Source: an uncultured Eubacterium sp.
GTDB lineage: Bacteria > Bacillota > Clostridia > Lachnospirales > Lachnospiraceae
Length of the DNA: 64,000 nucleotides
Direction of reading: 5' to 3'
Assembly: GCA_910584345.1 (NCBI GenBank)
Contig: CAJTZX010000006.1
Location: 33,810-97,809 of the forward strand
The translations under genes and the position numbers were made by a program. Under the pieces are notes generated by a model, which saw only the letters and a program-made list of their open reading frames with translations, was not told the DNA's origin and searched no databases. Shown piece by piece: positions 35,558 to 43,681 of the stretch (position 1 is the stretch's first letter; each line of letters begins with the position of its first letter).

Positions 35558-35623
35558 TGAACATGTTCACTTATATTGTAATAACTAAAAATGGTTTTGT
35601 CAATATATTTCTGAACATGTTCA
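35558..35623 (-). promoter_or_regulatory. tetR promoter with twin TGAACATGTTCA operators
   Basis: On the minus strand TTGACA (35598-35603) and TACAAT (35575-35580) are 17 bases apart. Perfect palindromes TGAACATGTTCA lie at 35612-35623, upstream of the -35, and at 35558-35569, over the start site. Their centres are 54 bp apart, about five helical turns. This fits a self-repressing TetR. Confidence 0.75.
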
Positions 35624-35660
35624 TTTCTAATTTGATTCATGACGCTTTGCAGCAGCTCAA

Positions 35661-35712
35661 TGCGTGATCCAAACTGTTACGACGATTCCAGTCATTGAAT
35701 CTAACAGTTTAA
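35661..35712. repeat. Interspersed palindromic repeat, family A, copy 1
   Basis: TGATCCAAACTGTTACGACG followed by ATTCCAGTCATTGAATCT and AACAGTTT. It shares more than 35 positions with 38342-38395. It lies between the nucleotidase terminator and tetR. Confidence 0.65.
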
Positions 35713-35731
35713 GAAAACTTTTTCAGCATAA

Positions 35732-35762
35732 AAGGAGCAGCAGTATCACACTGCCGCTCCTT
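35732..35762 (-). terminator. Intrinsic terminator of the 5'-nucleotidase gene
   Basis: AAGGAGCAGCAGT and ACTGCCGCTCCTT form a 13-bp stem (one G-T) with a 5-base loop, followed on the minus strand by TTTTATG. It lies about 55 bases after the stop codon. Confidence 0.75.
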
Positions 35763-35816
35763 AAATCTCTATGATATATAACCAGATTCTACCACGTTTT
35801 CTACCGTTTTGTTCTC

Positions 35817-37871
35817 CTATTTCTGCTTTACCGTAAGCTTACATGATACGCTCTTTCCATTGATTTTGGCCTGAATCGTCGTCGTACCAGCTGCTTTTGC
35901 CGTTACTTTCCCTTTGCTCGTCACTGCCGCCACTGCTGTATTGCTGGAAGTCCATGTTACATCACCTTTTAAGCCATAAGCCTTTGCTTTAAATGTATAT
36001 GTCTTCCCAACTGTCAGCTGTTTTGTAGAAGCAGTCATTTTAACTGTCGGATTTTTAACCGTAACTTTTATTTTCAACTTATAAGTTGTATCATTCTGCG
36101 TTACCTTTACAGTAATGACAGCCGTTCCTTTTGCCTTTGCAGTTACTTTGCCTTTCTGATCTACTACGGCAATTTTCTTATTATTAGAGCTGTAAACAAC
36201 TTTTGCATCATCTGCCAGTCCGTTGATCTTTACCGTGAACTTCTGACCTGCATAAGCTGTCTTCTTATCTGCCGCACTCGGAACTTCTGCAGGTTTTGCA
36301 GCTTCCACAAAACGCGGCTTTGCATCTATGACAAGTGGACCTTCTTTTCCTAGTTCTTTCACTTTTTCAATAAGCGAAATATTATCAGCTACATTCGTAT
36401 TCACTGAAGATACCCTGTCTTCAACAAATGCGGAATACTTATTTCCACCTGTTGCCAGATATTCGTTCGTAACAAGCGAATATGTCTTTTCCGGATCAAT
36501 CAAAGTTCCGTCTGCCAGACGCACATCAAATACCTGCTGATCTTCCGAGAGACTCAGGTCATACTTTGCAGTCAGGCCGGACATCTGCATATTTGAAGAA
36601 TCATTACCAACAACCTGCTCTAACAATTTTACAATCTGGCTGCCGGTCATCTCAATCTTATAAATGAGATTGCCAAACGGTGCTACCGTATAAATATCAT
36701 TAACCGTCAGCTTCTTTGCTTCAAAATTGGTACGAATGCCGCCATCATTACAAAATGCAAAATCTACATCTTCATCATAGCGCATCATATCTGTAATCCA
36801 GTTGCCCATTACAGATGTTAATGATCCTTCCAGCAAAGTTCTCTCAAGCGCCACCGGAAGTTCTGCAATTTCTTCATTTAACAGTGGTGCAACTTCTTCC
36901 ACTGCCGTATTGGAAATCTTAAGAATCTCTTCGTCAAAATCTGCTTTGTTTGCTTCCGAGTATTTTAATTTGTCAGCATTCTCATAAATATCAATGTATT
37001 CCGGTGTTGATACAGATACTTTGTTGTCAGCCCCAATCGTCATTGTCGCTGTCGCAAAACCTCTTGCCTCCCGATTGCCCTGTCCGTAAGGAATGCCGTT
37101 GCTTCCTGTGCCGACCTTGATCTGATGGGAATGTCCGCCAAACAGTACATCAATATAACCTGCTTCAAACTTCTCTACTGCTTCCTGCGCATCATCATGT
37201 GCCAAGACAATTACTGCGTCCGCTTCCCCTTTTGTTTTTAAATCTTTTGCGAGATTATTCACTAAAGATGCATCTTCGCTGATCGTATACGGAGCAATTC
37301 GCTCAGCCATAATGTCTGCAGAATATTCGTCCGCCCATCCAATGACCGCAATCTTTTTGCCGTTTCTTTCGATCACTGTATACGGCTTTGCAAAATCAAC
37401 CAGCTTTCCGGTTTCTTTTACAAAAATATTGCATGCAAGCATTGGAATCTGACTGTCTGCCAGTGTCGCTTCATTCGTTGTAACTTTTTCAATTCCCCAG
37501 TCAAACTCATGATTGCCTACTGCAGATGCGTCAAACTTCATCGCATCCAATGTCTGGATCAAATACTTTCCAAACGAAAGATTTGATAACGGTGTTCCCT
37601 GGAACGTATCCCCACCATTTAATGCGATAACATCGCCTTTCTCACGATAGTCCTGAAACAGCTTTGCCATATAAGCCATCCGATACTGATACTCAGCTTT
37701 GTCACTGCTTGGTGTCTCAACAAGATGTCCATGGATATCCGTTGTTTCCAGCAGGGTAATGACTACGTCCCCCTCTGCTGCCTGCACCTGATAGGAAGAC
37801 ATACCCGCCATTCCCAACATCAATGTCAATGCCAAAAACAAAGACAGCAGCTTTTTCATTTTTTGTAACAT
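35817..37871 (-). CDS. Secreted 5'-nucleotidase/2',3'-cyclic phosphodiesterase with C-terminal Ig-like (BIG2) repeats
   Basis: A 684-residue exported enzyme. The signal peptide is about 1-33. The metallophosphoesterase domain has T-T-D-I-H-G-H, N-G-G-D-T-F-Q-G, G-N-H-E-F-D-W-G and G-G-H-S-H-Q. The 5'-nucleotidase substrate domain follows, with N-D-G-G-I-R-T-N. The last 150 residues hold two BIG2-type modules, each with the K-G-K-V-T-A-K-A-x-G-T pattern, likely for wall contact. It probably releases nucleosides and phosphate outside the cell. The ATG at 37871 has GGGAGGG upstream; the frame extends further without a good start. A palindromic operator covers the likely transcription start. Confidence 0.9.
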   Translation of the reverse strand: MLQKMKKLLSLFLALTLMLGMAGMSSYQVQAAEGDVVITLLETTDIHGHLVETPSSDKAEYQYRMAYMAKLFQDYREKGDVIALNGGDTFQGTPLSNLSFGKYLIQTLDAMKFDASAVGNHEFDWGIEKVTTNEATLADSQIPMLACNIFVKETGKLVDFAKPYTVIERNGKKIAVIGWADEYSADIMAERIAPYTISEDASLVNNLAKDLKTKGEADAVIVLAHDDAQEAVEKFEAGYIDVLFGGHSHQIKVGTGSNGIPYGQGNREARGFATATMTIGADNKVSVSTPEYIDIYENADKLKYSEANKADFDEEILKISNTAVEEVAPLLNEEIAELPVALERTLLEGSLTSVMGNWITDMMRYDEDVDFAFCNDGGIRTNFEAKKLTVNDIYTVAPFGNLIYKIEMTGSQIVKLLEQVVGNDSSNMQMSGLTAKYDLSLSEDQQVFDVRLADGTLIDPEKTYSLVTNEYLATGGNKYSAFVEDRVSSVNTNVADNISLIEKVKELGKEGPLVIDAKPRFVEAAKPAEVPSAADKKTAYAGQKFTVKINGLADDAKVVYSSNNKKIAVVDQKGKVTAKAKGTAVITVKVTQNDTTYKLKIKVTVKNPTVKMTASTKQLTVGKTYTFKAKAYGLKGDVTWTSSNTAVAAVTSKGKVTAKAAGTTTIQAKINGKSVSCKLTVKQK

Positions 37872-37913
37872 AAATTCCCTCCCTTTCCTTTTACTTATAA
37901 AATTAGTAATATT

Positions 37914-37970
37914 GTACAATGAACATTTCATTGTACTTCTAATTCTATAAGAAAAATGACGAAAAAGCAA
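37914..37970 (-). promoter_or_regulatory. Promoter and palindromic operator of the 5'-nucleotidase gene
   Basis: Minus-strand TTGCTT (37965-37970) and TAGAAT (37942-37947) are 17 bases apart. A perfect inverted repeat, GTACAATGAA-3-TTCATTGTAC, at 37914-37936 covers the expected start site. This suggests repression by a dimeric regulator; the regulator is not known. Confidence 0.55.
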
Positions 37971-38045
37971 GGAATTTTTTCCTTTTATTGGAACTTATTT
38001 ATAAATCACTGTTGTTTTGAAAACTTCATATAGAAACAGTTTCCA

Positions 38046-38222
38046 TTATTCATTTTTTAGTGGTGGCTGTTGGTATAATTTACGATTAATTTCATTCTTT
38101 ACGATCTCAATCTCCGCTTCCGCTGCTTCGATTCCTCCATTTTTCAAATGACGTTCAATTCTTTCAACTAAAGTAAGCTGATCAAAAAGATTCGCATTTA
38201 ATTCTTTTTCATTTGATGGCAT
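38046..38222 (-). CDS. Small hypothetical protein
   Basis: A 58-residue, mostly helical and charged protein (MPSNEKELNANLFDQL start). Its core (LTLVERIERHLKNGGIEAA) reads like a short coiled coil. I do not recognise it. The ATG at 38222 has a long-spaced GGAG eleven bases upstream; the open frame extends to 38321 without a better start. It lies between a family-A repeat and the nucleotidase gene. Confidence 0.5.
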   Translation of the reverse strand: MPSNEKELNANLFDQLTLVERIERHLKNGGIEAAEAEIEIVKNEINRKLYQQPPLKNE

Positions 38223-38341
38223 ATGATGTCCAACTCCTTTCCTTTTTTCTTCACATAATTTGATATTAACTATTATAACACAACTTTGTATCATTTCCCA
38301 TATCAAATCTTTCGCTGTCATTCATCCACTATTATTTTTAT

Positions 38342-38395
38342 GTAGCAGTTTAGATCATCCATGAAACTGTTACGTATCCAGCCATTGGAAAGTCT
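38342..38395. repeat. Interspersed palindromic repeat, family A, copy 2
   Basis: GTAGCAGTTTAGATCATCC then ATGAAACTGTTACG form a palindrome of about 31 bp, followed by TATCCAGCCATTGGAAAGTC. It lies just after the queT stop codon. Confidence 0.7.
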
Positions 38396-38403
38396 CCGCT
38401 CTG

Positions 38404-38904
38404 CTATGAAACTGGTTTGAAAATCATATGTTTATATCTGGACAGCGCCATGTAGAGGATCATACCCAAAATACCGCAGGATATGATTTCTCCGATTCCC
38501 ACAGTCAGCATCATAAATGGAATCGGCAAAGGCACCTGATATCCATACTTCAAGACAAATGGCACAATCAGGGAATTTGATACAATTGGTGCAACCGGTG
38601 CAAAAAATCGGTTTTGTCTGCGTAACAGGTAAGTAAATACGGCACCAATCAAGGTGGCAAAACTTCCAAAAATAATATCCAATACCATACATCCGCCCAA
38701 AATATTGCTGAGCAGGCATCCGACAAAAAGTCCTGGAATCGCAGCCGGAGTAAACGCAGGCAGGATCGTTAGCGCTTCTGAAAGACGCACCTGGACTTCT
38801 CCATAGGAAAACGGTGCAAACGCAAGTGTAATCACCACGTAGACAGCGGCAATCATAGCCGCCTGTGCAAGAAACTGCACAGAAATAGTTTTGTTTTGTT
38901 TCAT
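38404..38904 (-). CDS. queT: QueT-family queuosine-precursor importer (ECF S component)
   Basis: A 166-residue membrane protein with five or six transmembrane helices. The N-terminal AQAAMIAAVYVVITLAFAPF and GEVQVRLSEALTILPAFTP are the hallmark of QueT, the substrate-binding component that imports preQ1 or a related base with a shared ECF energising module, which is not in this window. AAAGGAG is eight bases before the ATG. Its structured leader (38915-39021) and promoter fit control by a preQ1-sensing RNA. Confidence 0.88.
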   Translation of the reverse strand: MKQNKTISVQFLAQAAMIAAVYVVITLAFAPFSYGEVQVRLSEALTILPAFTPAAIPGLFVGCLLSNILGGCMVLDIIFGSFATLIGAVFTYLLRRQNRFFAPVAPIVSNSLIVPFVLKYGYQVPLPIPFMMLTVGIGEIISCGILGMILYMALSRYKHMIFKPVS

Positions 38905-38914
38905 TGTCTGATTC

Positions 38915-39021
38915 TCCTTTAGTTTTGTTTTACGAGTGGAAGGTCTCGAACACTCGATTCATTTTACGCCGGAAATCGGCGGCAAGTCCGCAAAGCCTCT
39001 GTTTTTGCGGACGATACAACG
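38915..39021 (-). promoter_or_regulatory. Structured leader of queT, candidate preQ1 riboswitch
   Basis: The leader folds into three hairpins on the minus strand: GTCCGCAAA/TTTGCGGAC (38986-39012, 9 bp), GCCG/CGGC (38968-38980), and CGAGTG/CACTCG (38933-38956). The last is followed by an A-rich tail ending AAAACTAAAGGAG, which overlaps the ribosome site. A 6-bp stem, a loop beginning TTC and an A-rich tail ending in CTAA resemble the preQ1-I layout. Pairing of the loop to the tail is not perfect, so the class is uncertain. Confidence 0.5.
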
Positions 39022-39027
39022 GATATG

Positions 39028-39056
39028 AGTATAGCATGTATCAAATAAAAAATCAA
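39028..39056 (-). promoter_or_regulatory. queT promoter
   Basis: Minus-strand TTGATT (39051-39056) and TATACT (39028-39033) with a 17-base spacer. Initiation near 39021 gives a leader of about 117 bases. Confidence 0.6.
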
Positions 39057-39164
39057 GAGATCACTTTGAAGCCTTTCTAAAATTTATCAACGGACAACAG
39101 ATGCCATTAGGTTTGAACAATAACCATCTTGCACTTTATTCATCTAGTTCGTCTTGTGTGTGTC

Positions 39165-39193
39165 TTGCTCCAACTGCTTTTCTATGATAAAAT
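39165..39193 (+). promoter_or_regulatory. Likely promoter of the YbaK-family gene
   Basis: TTGCTC (39165-39170) and TAAAAT (39188-39193) with a 17-base spacer, about 95 bases before the start codon. Confidence 0.45.
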
Positions 39194-39289
39194 CAAAAAA
39201 TATGTTAAAATCAGATAAAAGTACTGCATGAGGATATCAGGCAGCTGTCTGTATCATCATGAAAAAATATAATACAGGAGAAAAACACC

Positions 39290-39781
39290 ATGAATAAAGC
39301 TGAAATCTATGAATTTCTAAAAAGCAACGACATCTGGCATGACATTACGGAACACGCAGCAGTCTATCATATGTCGGATCTATCTGAAACTGCACTCCCC
39401 TTTCCGCAATCAGATGCAAAAAATCTTTTTGTACGCGATGACAAAAGGCGTAATTATTATCTGATTACGGTCATGGGTGATAAACGTGTGAATTTAAAAC
39501 AATTTCGGCAAAAAAACGGAACACGTCCACTCTCATTTGCCTCCGAACACGAACTAATGGATCTTATGGGGCTGATTCCCGGCGCCGTAACCCCATTCGG
39601 CATCTTAAATGATACCGAATGCAGAATTCAGTGTTTTTTAGATGCATCCTTTCTAAACGCACCCGGTCTTATCGGTGTCCATCCGAATGACAATACGGCA
39701 ACCGTCTATCTGAAAACAACGGATTTGATCCATATTCTGAAAGAACATGGCAACAGCGTTCATATCATCCAGATAGAATAA
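39290..39781 (+). CDS. YbaK/ProX-type aminoacyl-tRNA deacylase
   Basis: A 163-residue single-domain protein of the YbaK/prolyl-tRNA editing family, which clears mischarged tRNAs (for example Ala-tRNA-Pro). Characteristic parts are KNLFVRDDKRRNYYLITV, the conserved Lys before R-V-N-L-K, the G-x-x-P-G-A-V-T-P-F loop, and FLDASFL near the C-terminus. It matches the ProX/PrdX stand-alone editing type in size. CAGGAGAA lies seven bases before the ATG. It is the only plus-strand gene in this part, between queT and an MCP gene. Confidence 0.85.
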   Translation: MNKAEIYEFLKSNDIWHDITEHAAVYHMSDLSETALPFPQSDAKNLFVRDDKRRNYYLITVMGDKRVNLKQFRQKNGTRPLSFASEHELMDLMGLIPGAVTPFGILNDTECRIQCFLDASFLNAPGLIGVHPNDNTATVYLKTTDLIHILKEHGNSVHIIQIE

Positions 39782-39804
39782 CCGATATTACGCTGTTACA
39801 TTTG

Positions 39805-41955
39805 TTATGACTGATATTCCTGTTTTAAATGAAACCGGCTGACCAACTCATGCAGACGATTGGACTGACCGGACAATTCAGCGCTTGTCTGTGCGCTGCT
39901 TTGTGCGGCAGAAGAATTTGACTGTACAACATTGCTGATCGCATCTACGTGATCTGTCAGCTTTTCCAATACGGCTTTCTGATTCTGCGAAGCGCTGCTG
40001 ATCTTATCCATAGCGCTTACAACCTCTTCTGAGCCGCTCATGACGGATTCCAAAGACCTGGCAGTATGGTCTGCGATTTCCATACCGTTCTCTACTGCAC
40101 TTTGTGAAGTCTTGATTAAAGAAGCTGTCTGATTGACTGCTTCTGCACTTTTAGACGCCAGATCACGAATTTCATTTGCAACAACTGCAAAGCCTTTTCC
40201 TGCTTCCCCTGCTCTTGCAGCCTCAATGGAAGCATTTAAGGAAAGCAGATTTGTCTGTTCTGCAATATCTTCAATCGTCTTTACAATTTTTTCTATTTCA
40301 CCGGAAGAATGGCTGATTTCAGTCATTGCCTGTGTCAGATGGTTCATCTCTTTATTACTTTGCCTGATATTACGCCCAACTTCCGTAACTGCTGCATTTG
40401 CTGTCTGTGCATCCGTTGCATTTGCAGCGACATCCCCGGACAGACTTTCGATCGAGGCTGCTAACTGTTCAATCGCTGCTGCCTGCTCTGCAGCGCCATC
40501 CGAAAGAATCTGCGCACCAGATGAAACATGCGCAGAACTGGCTGATACTTCATCTGCAGAACGTACGATTTCATGAAGCGTATCATTTAAAGACTGCGAG
40601 ATCTTTTCAATAGATGCCTGTATCGGAATAAAGTCACCGATATAATTTTGCGTAATTGCAATATCCATATGATTGTCTGCCATCTTAGACAATTGTTCAG
40701 AAATATCTTCCACATAATTACTTAACGCAGCGCTGATATGGTTAAACGCCTGCGAAAGTCTCCCAAGCTCATCTTCTGACTGGATGTCAATATGGATATT
40801 TAAATCCCCTTCTTCCAATCTGGCCGCTTTTTCTGTAATTACCTGAATCGGTTCCAAATATCTTTGTATCATGCGATTCACAGTGTGTAATAAAACAATT
40901 CCAAGCAGCACTACGATAAACGTCAGCTTCCCGGTGCTTTCTAAAATAGCCCAGTAAAATTCTGTGCTGTTAACAGCCATATGTAACGTCCATTGCGTCT
41001 TTCCGCCTGTCGTCAGAGGAACCGTCACTGTCATGCCGCGTCTGCCCGTCCCAAAGTTTTTGCCGCCTTTCATAAGGAAACGGCTGTTCTCCTGATCGCC
41101 TTGCGGCATTTCACGCACCTTTTGCGCATAAGATTCCAGTTTTTCCAAGCCGGCATCCGTGGCCGCCAATCCCACTTTTTCTTCGTCGGAGGAATCCACC
41201 AATACGGTTCCGTCTTCTGCAAGCGCCGCCAAATGCGCTGTTTTGTAATCCGTACTGACTAATAACTGTTCCTGCATATGATCGAGTCCCACATCAACGC
41301 CGGTAACCCCAAGAAAATTTCCCTGTGCATCAAAGATTGGCGCAATAATGCTTATCATCATTATATTTTTTCCCATCAGCTCATACACATAAGGATCCAT
41401 AATATACGGTTTTCCAGATTCTTTTATCTGCATATAATATTCTTTTGTATAATTGTCAAATGCATCCTCGTGTTTTTCGAATACATATCCAGTCTGTTCT
41501 TCATTGGGGTATACGACAGATTCATATGCAATCTCTCTGTGATGGATACTATAAGGTTCTCCATTTTCATCCGCAATCGCATTCTGCTCAAAATAAGCAA
41601 ACGCTGTCGGATACCCTCCACCGCTTTCCAAAAGGCCCACAAGCGCAGTATCAATCGCCTGTCTTTGCTCCTTTGTGTCCAGTTGCGAAATATTTCGGAG
41701 AGATCCGGCAAAACCGACTACTTTTCCATAAGCGTTTTCAATATCATTTGCAACTAAAAAAGCATTTTCATAAGCGGCTGCGGCCAGCTTTTCCCGATTT
41801 ACCTGAATCAATGCTCTTGCAGCAAGAAAAGCAGACATCAAAATGGTCAGCAGAAAAATACCGGCAGTAATTACTGCCATTTTGGAAATAATCTTTTTGC
41901 TAAGACTGCTGTTATCAGCTTTTGGTGACTTAGCTTTCTTTTCTCTTTGTAACAT
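39805..41955 (-). CDS. Methyl-accepting chemotaxis protein with dCACHE sensor
   Basis: A 716-residue chemoreceptor. The first transmembrane helix is at about 24-46, followed by a large outer domain (about 47-340) with dCACHE features (YYMQIKESGKPYIMDPYVYE, IFDAQGNFLGVTGVDVGL). A second helix lies at about 345-365. HAMP and the cytoplasmic coiled coil follow, with E-D-I-A-E-Q-T-N-L-L-S-L-N and GFAVVANEIRDLA. The C-terminus ends HLKQEYQS and lacks the D-D-F-x-K-Y tail of the receptors in the signalling block. The ATG at 41955 has AGGAG upstream. It likely senses a small carboxylate or amino acid, but the ligand is unknown. Confidence 0.92.
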   Translation of the reverse strand: MLQREKKAKSPKADNSSLSKKIISKMAVITAGIFLLTILMSAFLAARALIQVNREKLAAAAYENAFLVANDIENAYGKVVGFAGSLRNISQLDTKEQRQAIDTALVGLLESGGGYPTAFAYFEQNAIADENGEPYSIHHREIAYESVVYPNEEQTGYVFEKHEDAFDNYTKEYYMQIKESGKPYIMDPYVYELMGKNIMMISIIAPIFDAQGNFLGVTGVDVGLDHMQEQLLVSTDYKTAHLAALAEDGTVLVDSSDEEKVGLAATDAGLEKLESYAQKVREMPQGDQENSRFLMKGGKNFGTGRRGMTVTVPLTTGGKTQWTLHMAVNSTEFYWAILESTGKLTFIVVLLGIVLLHTVNRMIQRYLEPIQVITEKAARLEEGDLNIHIDIQSEDELGRLSQAFNHISAALSNYVEDISEQLSKMADNHMDIAITQNYIGDFIPIQASIEKISQSLNDTLHEIVRSADEVSASSAHVSSGAQILSDGAAEQAAAIEQLAASIESLSGDVAANATDAQTANAAVTEVGRNIRQSNKEMNHLTQAMTEISHSSGEIEKIVKTIEDIAEQTNLLSLNASIEAARAGEAGKGFAVVANEIRDLASKSAEAVNQTASLIKTSQSAVENGMEIADHTARSLESVMSGSEEVVSAMDKISSASQNQKAVLEKLTDHVDAISNVVQSNSSAAQSSAQTSAELSGQSNRLHELVSRFHLKQEYQS

Positions 41956-42088
41956 AACATTTTCTCCTATAATATGATTATTTTGAAATGTATTTATAAT
42001 AACTTTATTTTCCAGTGAAGTCAAATGCTTGTTGTATTTTTATCCATAGCAGTAACCACTTAAGCAGCCTTGCCTATACCTTTCATAA

Positions 42089-42577
42089 AAAAACCGGAAA
42101 AATCACCCTAAATCTGCTCAGCCTTCCGCACTCACGGAAAAAGAAAAGCAAAGAGAACGGGCAAACAAAGAAATCACCCGTCTTGCATCAGAATTTTTAA
42201 AGACTGTTACACCGGAAAATATTAACAACGTGTGCGAATTAGATGATTTTCAGACTTGTGTGCCGGATAAAAACGGCGTATTCACTTACTCCTTCCGCAT
42301 CGGTGACAGCGATACCGGATATCATACTGAAAAAATAGACGACTGTTTTAACGACAAGACACCAGGAGTTTTAAACATCTCTGATGGTTTTGGTCTTGGC
42401 AGCAGAACCGATCATTACTATAAAATAGAAAGTATAACGTTTACGACTTATATGATGAATGAAGATGGCACTGTCACAAGAAGCGCCTATCGACCAAACA
42501 GCAAATCGGTCAAAAAAATAAAAGCGAAATGCAAGGCCAATCTGAAACAAAATGATGATACGCTGAAAGAACATTAG
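42089..42577 (+). pseudogene. 5'-truncated gene remnant, unknown function
   Basis: An open frame of 163 codons with no ATG, GTG or TTG until 42230, where only 115 residues remain and no ribosome site is present. The upstream part reads as protein (P-S-A-L-T-E-K-E-K-Q and ASEFLKTVTPENI), in phase with the rest, so the 5' end seems lost. An A-run near 42086-42093 (stop TAA then seven A) may mark a frameshift. The C-terminal part (YYKIESITFTTYMMNEDGT) looks like an outer-surface or lipoprotein domain. I do not recognise the family. A long hairpin follows directly. Confidence 0.45.
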
Positions 42578-42598
42578 AAAAATCATTGCGCTTAAAAT

Positions 42599-42630
42599 CT
42601 TTCAGTCCTGCCAAATGGCGGGACTGAAAG
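42599..42630 (+). terminator. Hairpin after the truncated gene
   Basis: CTTTCAGTCC pairs with GGGACTGAAAG, with an inner GCC-AAAT-GGC. The stem is nearly perfect but the U-run is weak. It is probably the remnant gene's terminator. Confidence 0.55.
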
Positions 42631-42893
42631 CAAATCAGTTACTTTGTTGAGCATTGTCTCCTCGAACACCCCCTTTTTAATACCTGTAAAAACGATATTT
42701 TGGATTGTTGTTTCATATACTGTAAACAGATTTCGTTTGTATTAACAGTCAATGTCATTTACTTGACGGATTCCCGAAAGACTCTGCATCTGGCGAACAT
42801 TATAATTTACAATCTCAATAACTTTTTCCTCTTGAAATCCAGTTTTAACCTTAAGTTGTTGTAATAACTGTTCATAAAACATAAATCCGAATC
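42631..42893. other. Gene-free stretch with one family-B repeat
   Basis: The 263 bases between the hairpin and the next gene contain only the repeat at 42750-42798. No promoter or small frame is convincing. Confidence 0.6.
42750..42798. repeat. Interspersed repeat, family B, copy 3
   Basis: CAATGTCATTTACTTGACG then GATTCCCGAAAGACTCTGC and ATCTGGCGAAC. It matches 30474-30525 over about 45 positions and the left arm of the 2168 element. Confidence 0.7.
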
Positions 42894-43370
42894 TTATATA
42901 CCCACATCTTCCAATATTTTTCTCAATTCATTCTTATTCAACGGCTGGCTGAAATCTATCTTCAAATCCTGCAGATTTCTTCGTAAATGATCCTGCATAT
43001 TGAAACTAAAATAAGATAACAGTAATTCTTTCGTTACATCCGCAGGACGCAGCATTTGGATGGAACTGACTCCTTCTAGAACAAGTAAACTTTCTAATAA
43101 GTCAACATCATTGGCAAATGCCGTATTGATTAATATGGATTCAATCACTTGCGGCTCCTGCCCTTCTCTTACCAATGTCAGCCCTTTGCCAAGCATAGGA
43201 AAATTTATAATATTGTACTCATAGTCCTCGATCTTGGATATACCTTCCCTGACAACATTTTGATTAATTTCAAGTATTGTCCGAAGCATTTGGATTTGCT
43301 TTAACTGGTTTTTTTCTGAAAAATCTTTTTTTAAATAACGATATAGCGCAAGCATTATTTCTGTCTTCAT
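42894..43370 (-). CDS. Small soluble protein with MotA-like cytoplasmic segments
   Basis: A 158-residue helical protein without a transmembrane helix. I do not firmly recognise it. Two segments resemble each other and the cytoplasmic parts of MotA stator proteins: L-G-K-G-L-T-L-V-R-E-G-Q-E-P-Q-V-I-E (about 59-76) and V-L-E-G-V-S-S-I-Q followed by P-A-D-V-T-K-E-L-L-L-S-Y-F (about 96-120). Both read as G-x-x-x-I-x-x-G/L-x-x-P-x-x-I-x-x-x-L. It could be a soluble relative of a stator domain, or an unrelated helical repeat. It stands alone, with an AT-rich gap before and after. Confidence 0.6.
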   Translation of the reverse strand: MKTEIMLALYRYLKKDFSEKNQLKQIQMLRTILEINQNVVREGISKIEDYEYNIINFPMLGKGLTLVREGQEPQVIESILINTAFANDVDLLESLLVLEGVSSIQMLRPADVTKELLLSYFSFNMQDHLRRNLQDLKIDFSQPLNKNELRKILEDVGI

Positions 43371-43681
43371 ATCATCATCCTTTTCTAATTACTTAATTTA
43401 TGAAGTTAGGATCGAAACCTTCCATTATCTGAAAGCATATGAAACGATTTTGTAACAGTTTTATAGATTATCTGAACCGTTCCATGATTTCTGTTTTTTA
43501 TTAAATATCTTATCACAATACATTGCATTTTACTATCTATATCCTTATAATAAAATACAAAGCATTTGTATTTGTGGCTACTATTCAGATAAAACCCATT
43601 GACCGGTTACCTATTTATCACACCCATTTGCAATAGATTTTCATAAAAATACACTCTATCATCTTTAAAACGAGGTATGCT
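43371..43681. other. Divergent intergenic region
   Basis: An AT-rich 311-base gap between two divergently transcribed genes. It contains one half-copy of repeat family A (TGTAACAGTTTTATAG, 43451-43466). GAGG before the ATG at 43682 serves the MutS-like gene. No other feature is clear. Confidence 0.55.
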
